Below, one piece after another: positions 25,211-33,559 of a stretch of DNA of 64,000 nucleotides. The notes under the pieces were generated by a model. That model did no database searches. It saw nothing but the letters and a program-made list of their open reading frames with translations, and was not told the DNA's origin. The position numbers and the translations under genes are program-made. Source of the stretch: VAZQ01 sp963841105 (lineage in GTDB: Bacteria; Pseudomonadota; Alphaproteobacteria; Rhizobiales; Xanthobacteraceae); the NCBI GenBank assembly GCA_963841105.1, contig CAWJCB010000024.1, positions 124,001 through 188,000 of the forward strand, written 5' to 3'. Every line of letters begins with the position of its first letter. Position 1 is the first letter of the stretch.

Positions 25211-26011
25211 ATGCTCATCGACAGCCACTGCCACCTCGATTTTTCTGAGTTTTCCCATGATCTGGATGCGGTCGTGCGCCGTGCGGAGGAAGCCGGTATT
25301 GCCGGGATGGTCACCATCTCGACCCGGGTAAAGAGGCATCCGGAGGTGCGGGCGATCGCTGAGCGGTTTTCGCAAGTCTATTGCTCGGTGGGAACGCATC
25401 CGCACTATGCGCATGAGGAGCTCGATGTCTCGACTGAAGAGCTGATCGCTTTGACGCGGCATCCAAAGGTAGTAGCGATCGGCGAGGCCGGGCTTGATTA
25501 TCATTATGAAAGAAGCCCGCGCGGCGCGCAGATACAGGGTCTGCGCAATCATATCTCGGCGGCCCGCGCGACCCAACTTCCGCTCATCATCCATTCCCGC
25601 GATGCCGATAACGACATGATCGCTGTCCTCAGCGAGGAAACAGCCAAGGGCGCATTTCCTGCCGTTTTGCATTGCTACACTGGAGGGCCCGATTTGGCTC
25701 AGCAGGCGGTGGCGCTCGGCCTGTTTATCTCCTTCACAGGTATCCTGACATTTAAGAAGTCCGACGACTTGCGCGCAATCGCCAGAACCTTGCCGGCCGA
25801 TCGCATATTGATCGAAACGGACGCGCCGTACCTTGCGCCTGGGCGCCACCGCGGCAAGCGTAACGAACCCGCCTATGTGGCGGAAACGGCGCTGGTCCTG
25901 GCCGCGACACGCACGGTTTCGCCCGAAGAAATAGCCCGCCAGACCAGTGAGAACTTCTTTCGGCTCTTTGGTAAGGTTCCACGTCCCGCGGCCGCCGCAA
26001 GACAATGCTGA
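25211..26011 (+). CDS. tatD: TatD-family metal-dependent hydrolase
   Basis: A 266-residue TIM-barrel metallohydrolase. The metal-binding motif HCHLDF is at residues 6-11, IGEAGLDYHYE carries the bridging glutamate, IIHSRDAD and LHCYTGG give further histidines, and LIETDAPYLAP gives the catalytic aspartate. TatD proteins have 3'-5' exonuclease or DNase activity in E. coli. The ATG at 25211 starts MLIDSHCHLDF, exactly at the family start; the frame is open much further upstream but without similarity. Its end overlaps the next gene by seven bases. Confidence 0.94.
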   Translation: MLIDSHCHLDFSEFSHDLDAVVRRAEEAGIAGMVTISTRVKRHPEVRAIAERFSQVYCSVGTHPHYAHEELDVSTEELIALTRHPKVVAIGEAGLDYHYERSPRGAQIQGLRNHISAARATQLPLIIHSRDADNDMIAVLSEETAKGAFPAVLHCYTGGPDLAQQAVALGLFISFTGILTFKKSDDLRAIARTLPADRILIETDAPYLAPGRHRGKRNEPAYVAETALVLAATRTVSPEEIARQTSENFFRLFGKVPRPAAAARQC

Positions 26012-26811
26012 GGTTTACGGTCCTAGGATGTGGATCGTCCGGGGGAGTGCCGCGTCCCGCGCTCGGTTGGGGCGATTGCGATCCGAGCAATCCCAAAAAC
26101 CGGCGGCGACGAACGTCGCTTCTGGTGGAGCGCCTAGGGGCGTCTGGTGTCACGCGAGCGCTGGTCGACACCTCCCCGGACCTGCGCGAGCAGCTGCTCG
26201 CCGCTCAAGTGGACTGGCTCGACGGGGTTTTGTACACGCACGAGCATGCCGACCACACGCATGGCATTGACGATCTTCGCGCCCTCGTGATCAGCAAACG
26301 CCGGCGCATCGATGTCTACATGGATGAGCAAACCGCCAAGGCATTGCACGCGCGCTTTGGCTATTGCTTTCGTTCGCCACCGGGGAGCGAATACCCGGCA
26401 ATTGCGACCGAGCACCGCCTGGAGCCGTACCGGCCGATAACTATCCGGGGGGAAGGGGGCCCGATCATAGCCGTGCCGCTTCTGCAGGAGCATGGCAGCA
26501 TCTCGTCGATCGGGTTCCGTTTCGGCGACCTTGCCTATTCATGCGACCTCAGCGGCCTTCCCAGCGCGACCGTCGCGGCTCTGGATGGGGTGAAGGTATG
26601 GCTGCTCGATGCCCTGCGATATCGGCCGCATCCGAGCCACTTCAGCGTGGACGATGCCTTGCACTGGATTGAGCGCGTGAGACCCTCGCGCGCCATTCTG
26701 ACCAACCTGCATTCCGACCTCGACTTCGATCAATTGCGAGCCAAGCTACCGCCGCACGTGGAGCCTGCCTACGACGGATTGACCATCGAAAGAGTTGAAG
26801 CGCCGCAGTAG
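26005..26811 (+). CDS. MBL-fold metallohydrolase (PhnP-like)
   Basis: A 268-residue metallo-beta-lactamase-fold enzyme. The zinc or manganese site THEHADHTHG is at about residues 77-86, and further ligands appear in YSCDLSG and LDALRYRPHPSH. The start MLRFTVLGCGSSGGVPRP is typical of the group that includes PhnP, a cyclic phosphodiesterase of the phosphonate pathway. No phn genes are nearby, so that exact activity is not implied. The start overlaps the tatD end by seven bases, and this pair is conserved after metG in many alphaproteobacteria. Confidence 0.92.
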   Translation: MLRFTVLGCGSSGGVPRPALGWGDCDPSNPKNRRRRTSLLVERLGASGVTRALVDTSPDLREQLLAAQVDWLDGVLYTHEHADHTHGIDDLRALVISKRRRIDVYMDEQTAKALHARFGYCFRSPPGSEYPAIATEHRLEPYRPITIRGEGGPIIAVPLLQEHGSISSIGFRFGDLAYSCDLSGLPSATVAALDGVKVWLLDALRYRPHPSHFSVDDALHWIERVRPSRAILTNLHSDLDFDQLRAKLPPHVEPAYDGLTIERVEAPQ

Positions 26812-27010
26812 GAGCAGACTTCAACCACTTGTGAATCCCGGAAAATCACGTCCTCAAAGTATTTGCCGCAGAGTCCGAAAAAATATTCCATAATATCCCT
26901 TATGCAAATCCTGGAACTCGGGCCGCATTAATGGCGTTTCAGCCTCGGCGAGCATTCAACCCCCGTTAGCCCCTTTCCTCCTGATCTCCTTCCCACGACG
27001 AGGTGCCCCC

Positions 27011-27541
27011 TTGAGCAACAAAGTAAGAAAGCTGGAGCCGCATCAGACAGCCGCGGCTCTCGACACCCCCACGGACCTCTCAGAGGCGGCGGTGCGAGAA
27101 GTATCCCGGGCGTTGAATGCACTGGTTGCCGATACATTCGCGCTCTACGTGAAAACCAAGAACTTCCATTGGCATATGACGGGATCGCATTTCCGCGATT
27201 ACCACCTTCTATTCGACGATCAGGCCGAGCAACTTGAAGCCAGCATCGATATTCTGGCGGAGCGAGTCCGCAAGATTGGCGGCACCACAATCCGTTCGAT
27301 TGGACACATCGCACAGCTCCAGAGGATCGAGGACAATGACGCGGATTTCGTCGCCCCACACGACATGCTCTTGGAGCTGATGGCGAACAATAAGAATCAG
27401 ATCAAGAACATGCGCGATGCACACAAGCTCGCCGACGACCATGAGGATGTCGCGACCACGAGCCTGCTCGAAACTTTCATAGATGAGGCGGAGAAGCGCT
27501 GCTGGTTCCTGTTCGAAGCGAGCCGGCAAGCGGCTGATTGA
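27011..27541 (+). CDS. dps: Dps-family DNA-protection ferritin
   Basis: A 176-residue mini-ferritin that stores iron, uses hydrogen peroxide as oxidant and may coat DNA. The ferroxidase signature is clear: KTKNFHWHMTG and then DDQAEQLEASIDILAERVRKIGG, followed by a helical bundle to the end. The start is a TTG at 27011 preceded by GAGGTG at about seven bases; no ATG gives a family-like N-terminus, so a weak start codon seems real. The 199-base upstream gap is AT-rich for this genome and should contain the stress promoter, but I cannot identify an OxyR, Fur or Irr site with confidence. Confidence 0.93.
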   Translation: MSNKVRKLEPHQTAAALDTPTDLSEAAVREVSRALNALVADTFALYVKTKNFHWHMTGSHFRDYHLLFDDQAEQLEASIDILAERVRKIGGTTIRSIGHIAQLQRIEDNDADFVAPHDMLLELMANNKNQIKNMRDAHKLADDHEDVATTSLLETFIDEAEKRCWFLFEASRQAAD

Positions 27542-27602
27542 CACACACCGGGCAAACAAGGAGAGATAGGGGCTCCCTTTGCCGCCTACTCTCTTCCACC
27601 CG

Positions 27603-28427
27603 ATGTCCGACCTCTCGCGCCTGCTGGAAATCATGGCGGCCCTGCGCACGCCGGGCACTGGATGCCCGTGGGATCTCCAGCAGGACTTCGCGAGCATCGC
27701 CCCTTACACTATTGAGGAAGCCTATGAGGTCGCTGATGCGGTCGCGCGTGGGGACCTCGCTGATCTGCGTGAGGAGCTGGGCGATCTTTTGCTACAGGTG
27801 GTCTTCCACGCTCGCATGGCGCAGGAGCAAGGCGCCTTCGACTTCGCCGACGTCGTGAAAGGCCTGAATGACAAACTGGTGCGGCGGCATCCGCACGTGT
27901 TCGGGGATGCACAGGGTCTCACGCCGAGTGCTGTTGAGGGGTTATGGGAGGCGATCAAGGCGCAGGAACGTGAAACAAAGCATGCGCGGTCGGGCAGTGA
28001 AGAACGTCGAGGTGCCCTTCGTGGGATTCCGGTCGCCCTTCCCGCTCTCAGTCGTGCATTCAAATTGCAGGCCAGGGCTGCCAAAGTTGGATTCGATTGG
28101 AACGACCCACTGGCAGTGCTTGCCAAGATCCGGGAGGAAGCCGACGAGATTGAAGCCGAGATCACGAGTGGTGATCACAATAGAGCTGCTGCCGAGGTCG
28201 GCGATCTCCTGTTCGCCGCGGTTAATCTCGCCCGCCATCTTCGCATTGACCCGGATGTGGCGCTGCGCGCGACAAATGAAAAATTCGAAAGGCGCTTCTC
28301 AGCAATTGAGCGTGCCCTGTTCGCCCATGGCAAGACCCCCCAGCAATCCACCCTCGCAGAAATGGATGAGCTCTGGAACGAGGCCAAGAAAGCAGAACGG
28401 GCAGAGAGGACCTCGATATCGGAGTAA
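27603..28427 (+). CDS. mazG: Nucleoside triphosphate pyrophosphohydrolase
   Basis: A 274-residue protein with two MazG domains. The first (about 8-110) begins LRTPGTGCPWDLQQ and has EEAYEVADA..EELGDLLLQVVFH, and the second (about 160-255) has the matching EEADEIEAEI..EVGDLLFAAVNLARH. Each EExxE-12-28-ExxD pattern binds magnesium. The enzyme cleaves NTPs to NMP and pyrophosphate and helps remove abnormal nucleotides. I prefer the ATG at 27603 over the TTG at 27579. It converges with hflX; the hflX-mazG neighbourhood is common in rhizobia. Confidence 0.95.
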   Translation: MSDLSRLLEIMAALRTPGTGCPWDLQQDFASIAPYTIEEAYEVADAVARGDLADLREELGDLLLQVVFHARMAQEQGAFDFADVVKGLNDKLVRRHPHVFGDAQGLTPSAVEGLWEAIKAQERETKHARSGSEERRGALRGIPVALPALSRAFKLQARAAKVGFDWNDPLAVLAKIREEADEIEAEITSGDHNRAAAEVGDLLFAAVNLARHLRIDPDVALRATNEKFERRFSAIERALFAHGKTPQQSTLAEMDELWNEAKKAERAERTSISE

Positions 28428-28528
28428 CCGGATTGTTGCAGCGCTACTAAAGTCTATTCCGATGAAATTGACGAAGCTCGCATCAGAGGATGTCGCAAGC
28501 CATTGGCGAACTTCGGAATCGGGGACAA

Positions 28529-29905
28529 CTAGCCGGATGGCGGCGGGCTACGAGCAAAGCGCGCCTTTACCCTATCCGCATCGCCAGGATGGAGGCGTAC
28601 AGCCACCATGATCGACCCATCATCGCGCGCGTGCTTGGCCATCACCTCGGTGTGGCGATGAAGCCAACTCAGGCCGGCTCCGTCAGAAGCAGAAAGCAGC
28701 AAGTCGAGAGTCATCCGTCGTGCTGCCAGCCGTGCCTCGATCTCGAACGCCAAACGTTCGAGCCCCTCGCCGCTCAAGGCTGAAACCAGGACGGGCCGCT
28801 CGTCAGTGGGATGTCGAGCGGCAAGATTGCGAATGCGTTGGTTTGCTTGAGCATCAAGGCGGTCGATCTTGTTCCACGCCTCGATCAGCCGATCGGCCCG
28901 GTTCTGGCGGGAAATGCCGAGTTGATCCAACACTTCTTCGACATCCAGCGCCTGAGCCGCAGCATCATCGTGCGAGACGTCGCGCACATGCAGGATCAGG
29001 TCCGCTTCGATGACTTCTTCCAGCGTTGCGCGAAAGGCTGCGACGAGCATGGTGGGTAGGTCCGCAATGAAGCCGACGGTATCGGACAGGATGATGCGCA
29101 ATCCGTTCGGGAGGTCCACCGCGCGTAGGGTCGGATCCAATGTGGCGAAGAGCATGTCCGCAGAGAGCACGCTGGCTTGCGTCAGGCGATTGAACAGCGT
29201 CGACTTTCCAGCGTTGGTGTAGCCAACCAGCGCAACAATCGGATAAGGCACTCGTTTGCGGCTGTCGCGGTGCAGCTTGCGCGTGCGTTTGACCCTTTCG
29301 AGCTCAGCCTCGATGCGCGCGATCCTTTCCTCGATCAACCGTCTGTCGGATTCGATCTGGGTTTCGCCGGGTCCTCCGAGGAAGCCGAACCCCCCACGCT
29401 GTCGCTCGAGGTGTGTCCAAGAACGGACAAGTCTGCTTTTCTGGTAGGTAAGATGCGCGAGCTCGACCTGCAACGCGCCCTCCCGGGTGCGCGCGCGGCG
29501 GCCGAAGATTTCCAGAATAAGTCCGGTGCGATCGAGAACCTTCGCACTCCACGCCCGTTCCAGGTTGCGCTGCTGAACCGGGGAAACCGCGCAGTCCATC
29601 ACCACAATGCGTGCGTCCTCACTCTTGACCAGCCCGGCGATCTCCTCGACTTTTCCCTTCCCGATGAAGGTCGCGGGACGGATGGTGCCGAGCGGGGCTA
29701 TTCCGGACGCCACGACGTTCAGATCGATGGCGCGCGCAAGACCAACTGCTTCTTCAAGTCGCGCAGCCGGCGCCCTGCTCCGATCGCCCCTCGCCTGCGT
29801 TTCTCTTCCGCGCACATGCGGCTCGATAACGAGCGCGCGACCAGTCTCGGAGGAGTGTGCCGGACTGAGCCGATTTTTACGTTTATCGAGCTGCCGGGGC
29901 TCCAA
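28529..29905 (-). CDS. hflX: Ribosome-splitting GTPase HflX
   Basis: A 458-residue translational GTPase. The N-terminal HflX domain (about 40-200) includes the GGPGETQIESDRR signature, and the G domain follows with GYTNAGKST (G1, about 227), DTVGFI (G3) and NKID (G4). HflX separates stalled ribosomes under stress. The likely start is a TTG at 29905 that begins immediately after the hfq stop codon; no better start is seen, and the first 30 residues are poorly conserved. Hfq-HflX coupling is standard, so the operon order dat-hfq-hflX is as expected. Confidence 0.94.
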   Translation of the reverse strand: MEPRQLDKRKNRLSPAHSSETGRALVIEPHVRGRETQARGDRSRAPAARLEEAVGLARAIDLNVVASGIAPLGTIRPATFIGKGKVEEIAGLVKSEDARIVVMDCAVSPVQQRNLERAWSAKVLDRTGLILEIFGRRARTREGALQVELAHLTYQKSRLVRSWTHLERQRGGFGFLGGPGETQIESDRRLIEERIARIEAELERVKRTRKLHRDSRKRVPYPIVALVGYTNAGKSTLFNRLTQASVLSADMLFATLDPTLRAVDLPNGLRIILSDTVGFIADLPTMLVAAFRATLEEVIEADLILHVRDVSHDDAAAQALDVEEVLDQLGISRQNRADRLIEAWNKIDRLDAQANQRIRNLAARHPTDERPVLVSALSGEGLERLAFEIEARLAARRMTLDLLLSASDGAGLSWLHRHTEVMAKHARDDGSIMVAVRLHPGDADRVKARFARSPPPSG

Positions 29906-30166
29906 CTAAGTCTTTTCCCCGGCGGCGTGCTCCTCGGTCCCCTCAAACAGCTGAATTGGATGTCCTGGCATGATGGTTGAGATGGCATGTTTGTAGACGA
30001 GTTGGGAATGACCATCGCGTCGCAGCAGGACGCAGAAGTTATCGAACCAGGTCACCACTCCCTGAAGCTTTACCCCGTTCACAAGGAAAATCGTCAGGGG
30101 CGTTTTGTTCTTGCGGACGTGATTGAGGAACGTGTCTTGCAGGTTCTGTGAGCGTTCAGCCGCCAT
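29906..30166 (-). CDS. hfq: RNA chaperone Hfq
   Basis: An 86-residue Sm-like protein that forms hexamers and pairs small RNAs with messages. The Sm1 motif (QDTFLNHVRKNKTPLTIFL) and Sm2 motif (VYKHAISTI) are canonical, and the short C-terminus is as in rhizobia. The ATG at 30166 gives MAAERSQNLQ; the open frame extends far upstream to 30682 only by chance. The gene sits between dat and hflX and stops directly at the hflX start. A promoter is expected in the 170-base gap to dat, but no box stands out. Confidence 0.97.
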   Translation of the reverse strand: MAAERSQNLQDTFLNHVRKNKTPLTIFLVNGVKLQGVVTWFDNFCVLLRRDGHSQLVYKHAISTIMPGHPIQLFEGTEEHAAGEKT

Positions 30167-30336
30167 TGTCTTTTTCCATTGTTCCCCGAGATTGCCTTGC
30201 CTCAGGGCTTTCTTGCCCAGCCGCTGCGTTAAAACCAACCCCTGTGCTCTTAATAGCGCCCGGACCTTGCCATTACATTGTAGCTCCGCCGCGGGCGCAA
30301 GCATAAGTTGCTGGTGCCCAGGAGAAACGGGCCAGT

Positions 30337-31191
30337 TCAGGTTCGCTCGGCATGCTCGTGAAATCGCGCCCGCAGGTTCGTAGCCAGCGAACCGGGCATC
30401 CCGTTGCCGATTGGCCGGTCGTCGATGCGAACCACGGGAAGGACGAGTTGACTGGCTGAGGTCAGAAAGGCCTCCCTCGCGCTGTAAGCCTCTTCGGTGG
30501 TGAATGCGCGTTCCTCCAATATCAGCCCCTGAGCGGAAATGACCTCGATGAGCACGCTTCGGGTAATGCCGCGCAGAATTCCCTGGTCGGCCGGGCGGGT
30601 AACGACCTTCCCCTCTCGGCTGATTATCCAGGCGTTGCTCGACGACCCTTCGGTGACGTAGCCATCCCGATCGACGAACCACGCCTCCCGCGCCCCTCGT
30701 TCACGCGCCATCTGTTTTGCGAGCACATTGGGCAGGAGCGAGACCGACTTGATGTCGACCCGTTGCCACCGGTTGTCCGGCACGGTGATGACCGCGACTC
30801 CTTGCGCCGCTATCCGCTCATTCGCCGCGAAATCCAAGTTGCGAGCAGAAACGACTACGCTGGGTCTCCTCTGCGGCGACGGGAATGCATGATCACGCGG
30901 CGCCACGCCGCGCGTGACCTGCAGATAGAGAATGCCGTCATGCACTTTGTTGCGACGAACACATTCGCGCATCACAATTCCCAGCGCAGCACCCGACATG
31001 GGCATCGGGATCTGAAGCTCCGCCAACGAGCGCGCAAGGCGCGCCATGTGTCGCCGCTCATCGATGATCCGGCCGCCCCTGATTTCGCAGACCTCATAGA
31101 CGCCGTCGGAGAATTGATACCCGCGATCCTCAACGTGGACCATGGCCTCATGGTCGCGCCTGTAGCGGCCGTTCACATAAGCGATGCGCAA
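30337..31191 (-). CDS. dat: D-amino acid aminotransferase
   Basis: A 284-residue fold-type IV PLP aminotransferase. The PLP lysine lies in DIKSVSLLPNVLAKQ (about residue 148), and the cofactor-binding EGSSSNAWII and QGILRGITR segments follow. The DRGYQFSDGVYEV start and the overall length match D-alanine aminotransferases rather than IlvE. Function would be interconversion of D-alanine or D-glutamate with 2-oxo acids. In Bradyrhizobium-type genomes dat lies between ntrX and hfq, as here, though a membrane-protein gene separates it from ntrX. Confidence 0.92.
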   Translation of the reverse strand: MRIAYVNGRYRRDHEAMVHVEDRGYQFSDGVYEVCEIRGGRIIDERRHMARLARSLAELQIPMPMSGAALGIVMRECVRRNKVHDGILYLQVTRGVAPRDHAFPSPQRRPSVVVSARNLDFAANERIAAQGVAVITVPDNRWQRVDIKSVSLLPNVLAKQMARERGAREAWFVDRDGYVTEGSSSNAWIISREGKVVTRPADQGILRGITRSVLIEVISAQGLILEERAFTTEEAYSAREAFLTSASQLVLPVVRIDDRPIGNGMPGSLATNLRARFHEHAERT

Positions 31192-31380
31192 CTCTTGCTC
31201 CGGTCTGCTTCCATAGCTCGGCGCTGAATATCAGCTTCCTACTCGAACGCCAATCCTCGCCGACAGCGGTGCCCCGAGGTCACCGCAGCGGCCTTCGTCC
31301 ATTTTGTGACCGGTATCACGGAAGTCGCAGCGTCGAATCGGTAGGCTTCGAGAAAGATCAGGCGAACAGCAGAGGAAGCC

Positions 31381-32172
31381 ATGACCGACATTTCTCTACC
31401 AGCGACCTATGACAATGCAGATTTCCAGCTTACCCGGCCGCAAGCTAGCGGGACCGGCGGCTTTCGAATCAGTCGCGTGATCGATAGGACGGCTGGCGTC
31501 CTGTCGAGGAACTTCTTTCCTTTCTTCCTTGTGACTGCTGTGGCGCAGTTGCCCACCCAAGTTGCCTCCCACATCTGGAGCTCTCCAGCTTCCGGCCACC
31601 CCCTCCCCTCCGAGCATTTGATCGCGGCGAGCGCGGGCCTCTGGGTGTTGAGCATCCTGCTCGGGATTATCAGCCAGGGCACAATTCTTTATGGGACGTT
31701 CGCAGACCTGCGCGAAACTACTGTGAACGTCGGCGGCGCTTTGCAAGTCGCTTTACGGCGGTTTTCCACGTTTTTGGGACTTTCCTTGATCATGACAATT
31801 CTTCAAGGGATTGCCGTTCTTGGCCTGATTTTTCCATGTTTCATGTTGCTGGCGATGTGGTTTGTTGCAACGCCGGCTTGCGTCATCGAAGATCGCGGTC
31901 CGTTCAGCAGCATGGGACGCAGCTGTCAGCTTACCAAGGGCCATCGCTGGAGAATTTTTGGATTGTTTCTCGTGCTGTTCGCCGCGCTACTCGTCGGCAG
32001 CGGAGCGCTTGCCGCCAGCCTCAACGTCATCGGTGGACCAGCTTTGAAGCTTATCGGCAATGTGGTGTGGAACGCGGTGTGGAGCGTTGTTTTCACCATT
32101 GCCGTTGCAGTCAGCTACCACGATCTGCGCGCGATCCACAAAGAGCTCGACGGACCCGAGCCAGCATGCTGA
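31381..32172 (+). CDS. Integral membrane protein of unknown function
   Basis: A 263-residue protein with a soluble N-terminal 40 residues and about five or six hydrophobic segments (for example FFPFFLVTAVAQL, GLSLIMTILQGIAVLGL and LFLVLFAALLVGSG). The pattern resembles the membrane domain seen beside glycerophosphodiesterases and the YciC/DUF-type group, including the conserved CVIEDRGPFSSMGRSCQLTKG loop between helices. I cannot assign a function. It runs opposite to ntrX and dat, converging with ntrX with only 19 bases between, so it seems inserted into an otherwise conserved gene order. Confidence 0.8.
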   Translation: MTDISLPATYDNADFQLTRPQASGTGGFRISRVIDRTAGVLSRNFFPFFLVTAVAQLPTQVASHIWSSPASGHPLPSEHLIAASAGLWVLSILLGIISQGTILYGTFADLRETTVNVGGALQVALRRFSTFLGLSLIMTILQGIAVLGLIFPCFMLLAMWFVATPACVIEDRGPFSSMGRSCQLTKGHRWRIFGLFLVLFAALLVGSGALAASLNVIGGPALKLIGNVVWNAVWSVVFTIAVAVSYHDLRAIHKELDGPEPAC

Positions 32173-32191
32173 GCTGCACTGGGTGCGCGCC

Positions 32192-33556
32192 CTAATCTAT
32201 GCCGAGGGCCTTGAGCTTGCGGTGCAGCGCCGATCGCTCCATGCCCACGAATTCGGCAGTCCTGGAAATGTTGCCGCCGAACCGGCTGATCTGTGCGACC
32301 AAATATTCCCGCTCGAACACCTCGCGAGCTTCGCGCAATGGCAAGCCCATGAGGTGTTCACCGCCATCTCCGCCCGGCATGGAAGGTACCATTGATCCGA
32401 CATCCTGCGGCAGCATATCCGCATTGATCACCGCTTCCGGATCGCCCCCCGCAAGAATCATCAACCGTTCCACATTGTTACGCAGCTGGCGCACGTTTCC
32501 GGGCCAATCGTGTGATTGCAGCACGGCCATGGCATCCTCGCCGATCAATCGACGTGGCAGTCCGGTTGAGAGCGATATCTGCTCCATGAAATATTCGATC
32601 AGGTGCGGGATGTCGTCTCGCCGCTCCGCCAATGGCGGGACGCGGATCGGAACCACCGAGAGACGGTGATAGAGATCTTCGCGGAATTTTCCCGCCGCAA
32701 TCTCGGCCTCGATGTTGCGTCCGGTCGAAGAGATGATGCGTACATCGACCTGAACCTTGTTGGTGCCGCCAACACGCTGGAAGGTTTGCTCGACGAGCAC
32801 CCGAAGTATCTTGTTCTGGGTCTCGCGCGGCATGTCGGCTATTTCATCGATAAACAACGTGCCGCCATGCGATTCCTCGAGAGCGCCGACCTTGCGCCCT
32901 TGGCCGTTGGTCGGCTGCTCGACTCCGAAGAGCTCGACTTCCATGCGTTCCGGCATCATCGCCGCTGCATTTATCACGATGAATGGACCATTGACGCGGG
33001 CCGAGTGTGAATGGATTGCCCTTGCCGCCAGCTCCTTGCCGGCGCCGGCGGGCCCCACGATCAAAACGCGGCTGTTGGTCGGCGCAATCTTTTCAACGGT
33101 TTGGCGCAACTGATTCATGGAGGAGGACTTGCCCACCAGTGTCGAGGGCGCCAGCTGCTTAAGCGCCTTGACCTCTCTTTTGAGACGCGAGGTTTCGAGC
33201 GCGCGCTGTGCCACCAGCACCAGGCGGTCCGCCTTGAACGGCTTTTCGATGAAATCGTATGCGCCCTGCTTGATCGCGGCGACCGCAGTCTCAATATTGC
33301 CGTGCCCGGAAATCATCACGATGGCCAATTCCGGGTGCTGTGCTTTCATTGCATCGAGCAATTGCAGCCCGTCAAGCCGACTCCCCTGCAGCCAGATGTC
33401 GAGAAAGACCAGGCTTGGCCGGCGGCTCGCCACCTGAGCGAGCGCGTCGTCGCTGTCCCGCGCCGATCGAGTGATAAAGCCTTCGTCCTGCAAGATGCCG
33501 GATACCAGCTCACGGATGTCTGCTTCGTCATCTACAATCAGAATGTCATCGGCCAT
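32192..33556 (-). CDS. ntrX: Response regulator NtrX
   Basis: A 454-residue NtrC-family regulator: receiver domain (phospho-Asp53 in VFLDIWLQ), AAA+ domain with GPAGAGKE at 168-175, and a Fis-type DNA-binding domain ending SALHRKLKALGID. The sigma-54 contact motif GAFTGA is absent; the corresponding loop (211-225) reads EQPTNGQGRKVGALE. This is characteristic of NtrX and means it is unlikely to drive sigma-54 promoters directly. With NtrY it controls nitrogen metabolism, redox-related respiration and, in several rhizobia, envelope functions. It starts three bases after the ntrY stop. Confidence 0.96.
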   Translation of the reverse strand: MADDILIVDDEADIRELVSGILQDEGFITRSARDSDDALAQVASRRPSLVFLDIWLQGSRLDGLQLLDAMKAQHPELAIVMISGHGNIETAVAAIKQGAYDFIEKPFKADRLVLVAQRALETSRLKREVKALKQLAPSTLVGKSSSMNQLRQTVEKIAPTNSRVLIVGPAGAGKELAARAIHSHSARVNGPFIVINAAAMMPERMEVELFGVEQPTNGQGRKVGALEESHGGTLFIDEIADMPRETQNKILRVLVEQTFQRVGGTNKVQVDVRIISSTGRNIEAEIAAGKFREDLYHRLSVVPIRVPPLAERRDDIPHLIEYFMEQISLSTGLPRRLIGEDAMAVLQSHDWPGNVRQLRNNVERLMILAGGDPEAVINADMLPQDVGSMVPSMPGGDGGEHLMGLPLREAREVFEREYLVAQISRFGGNISRTAEFVGMERSALHRKLKALGID

Positions 33557-33559
33557 GAT

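Noticed and set aside
26812..27010. OxyR, Fur or Irr box before dps
   Set aside because: The region is AT-rich, but no stretch matches a known motif well enough to call.
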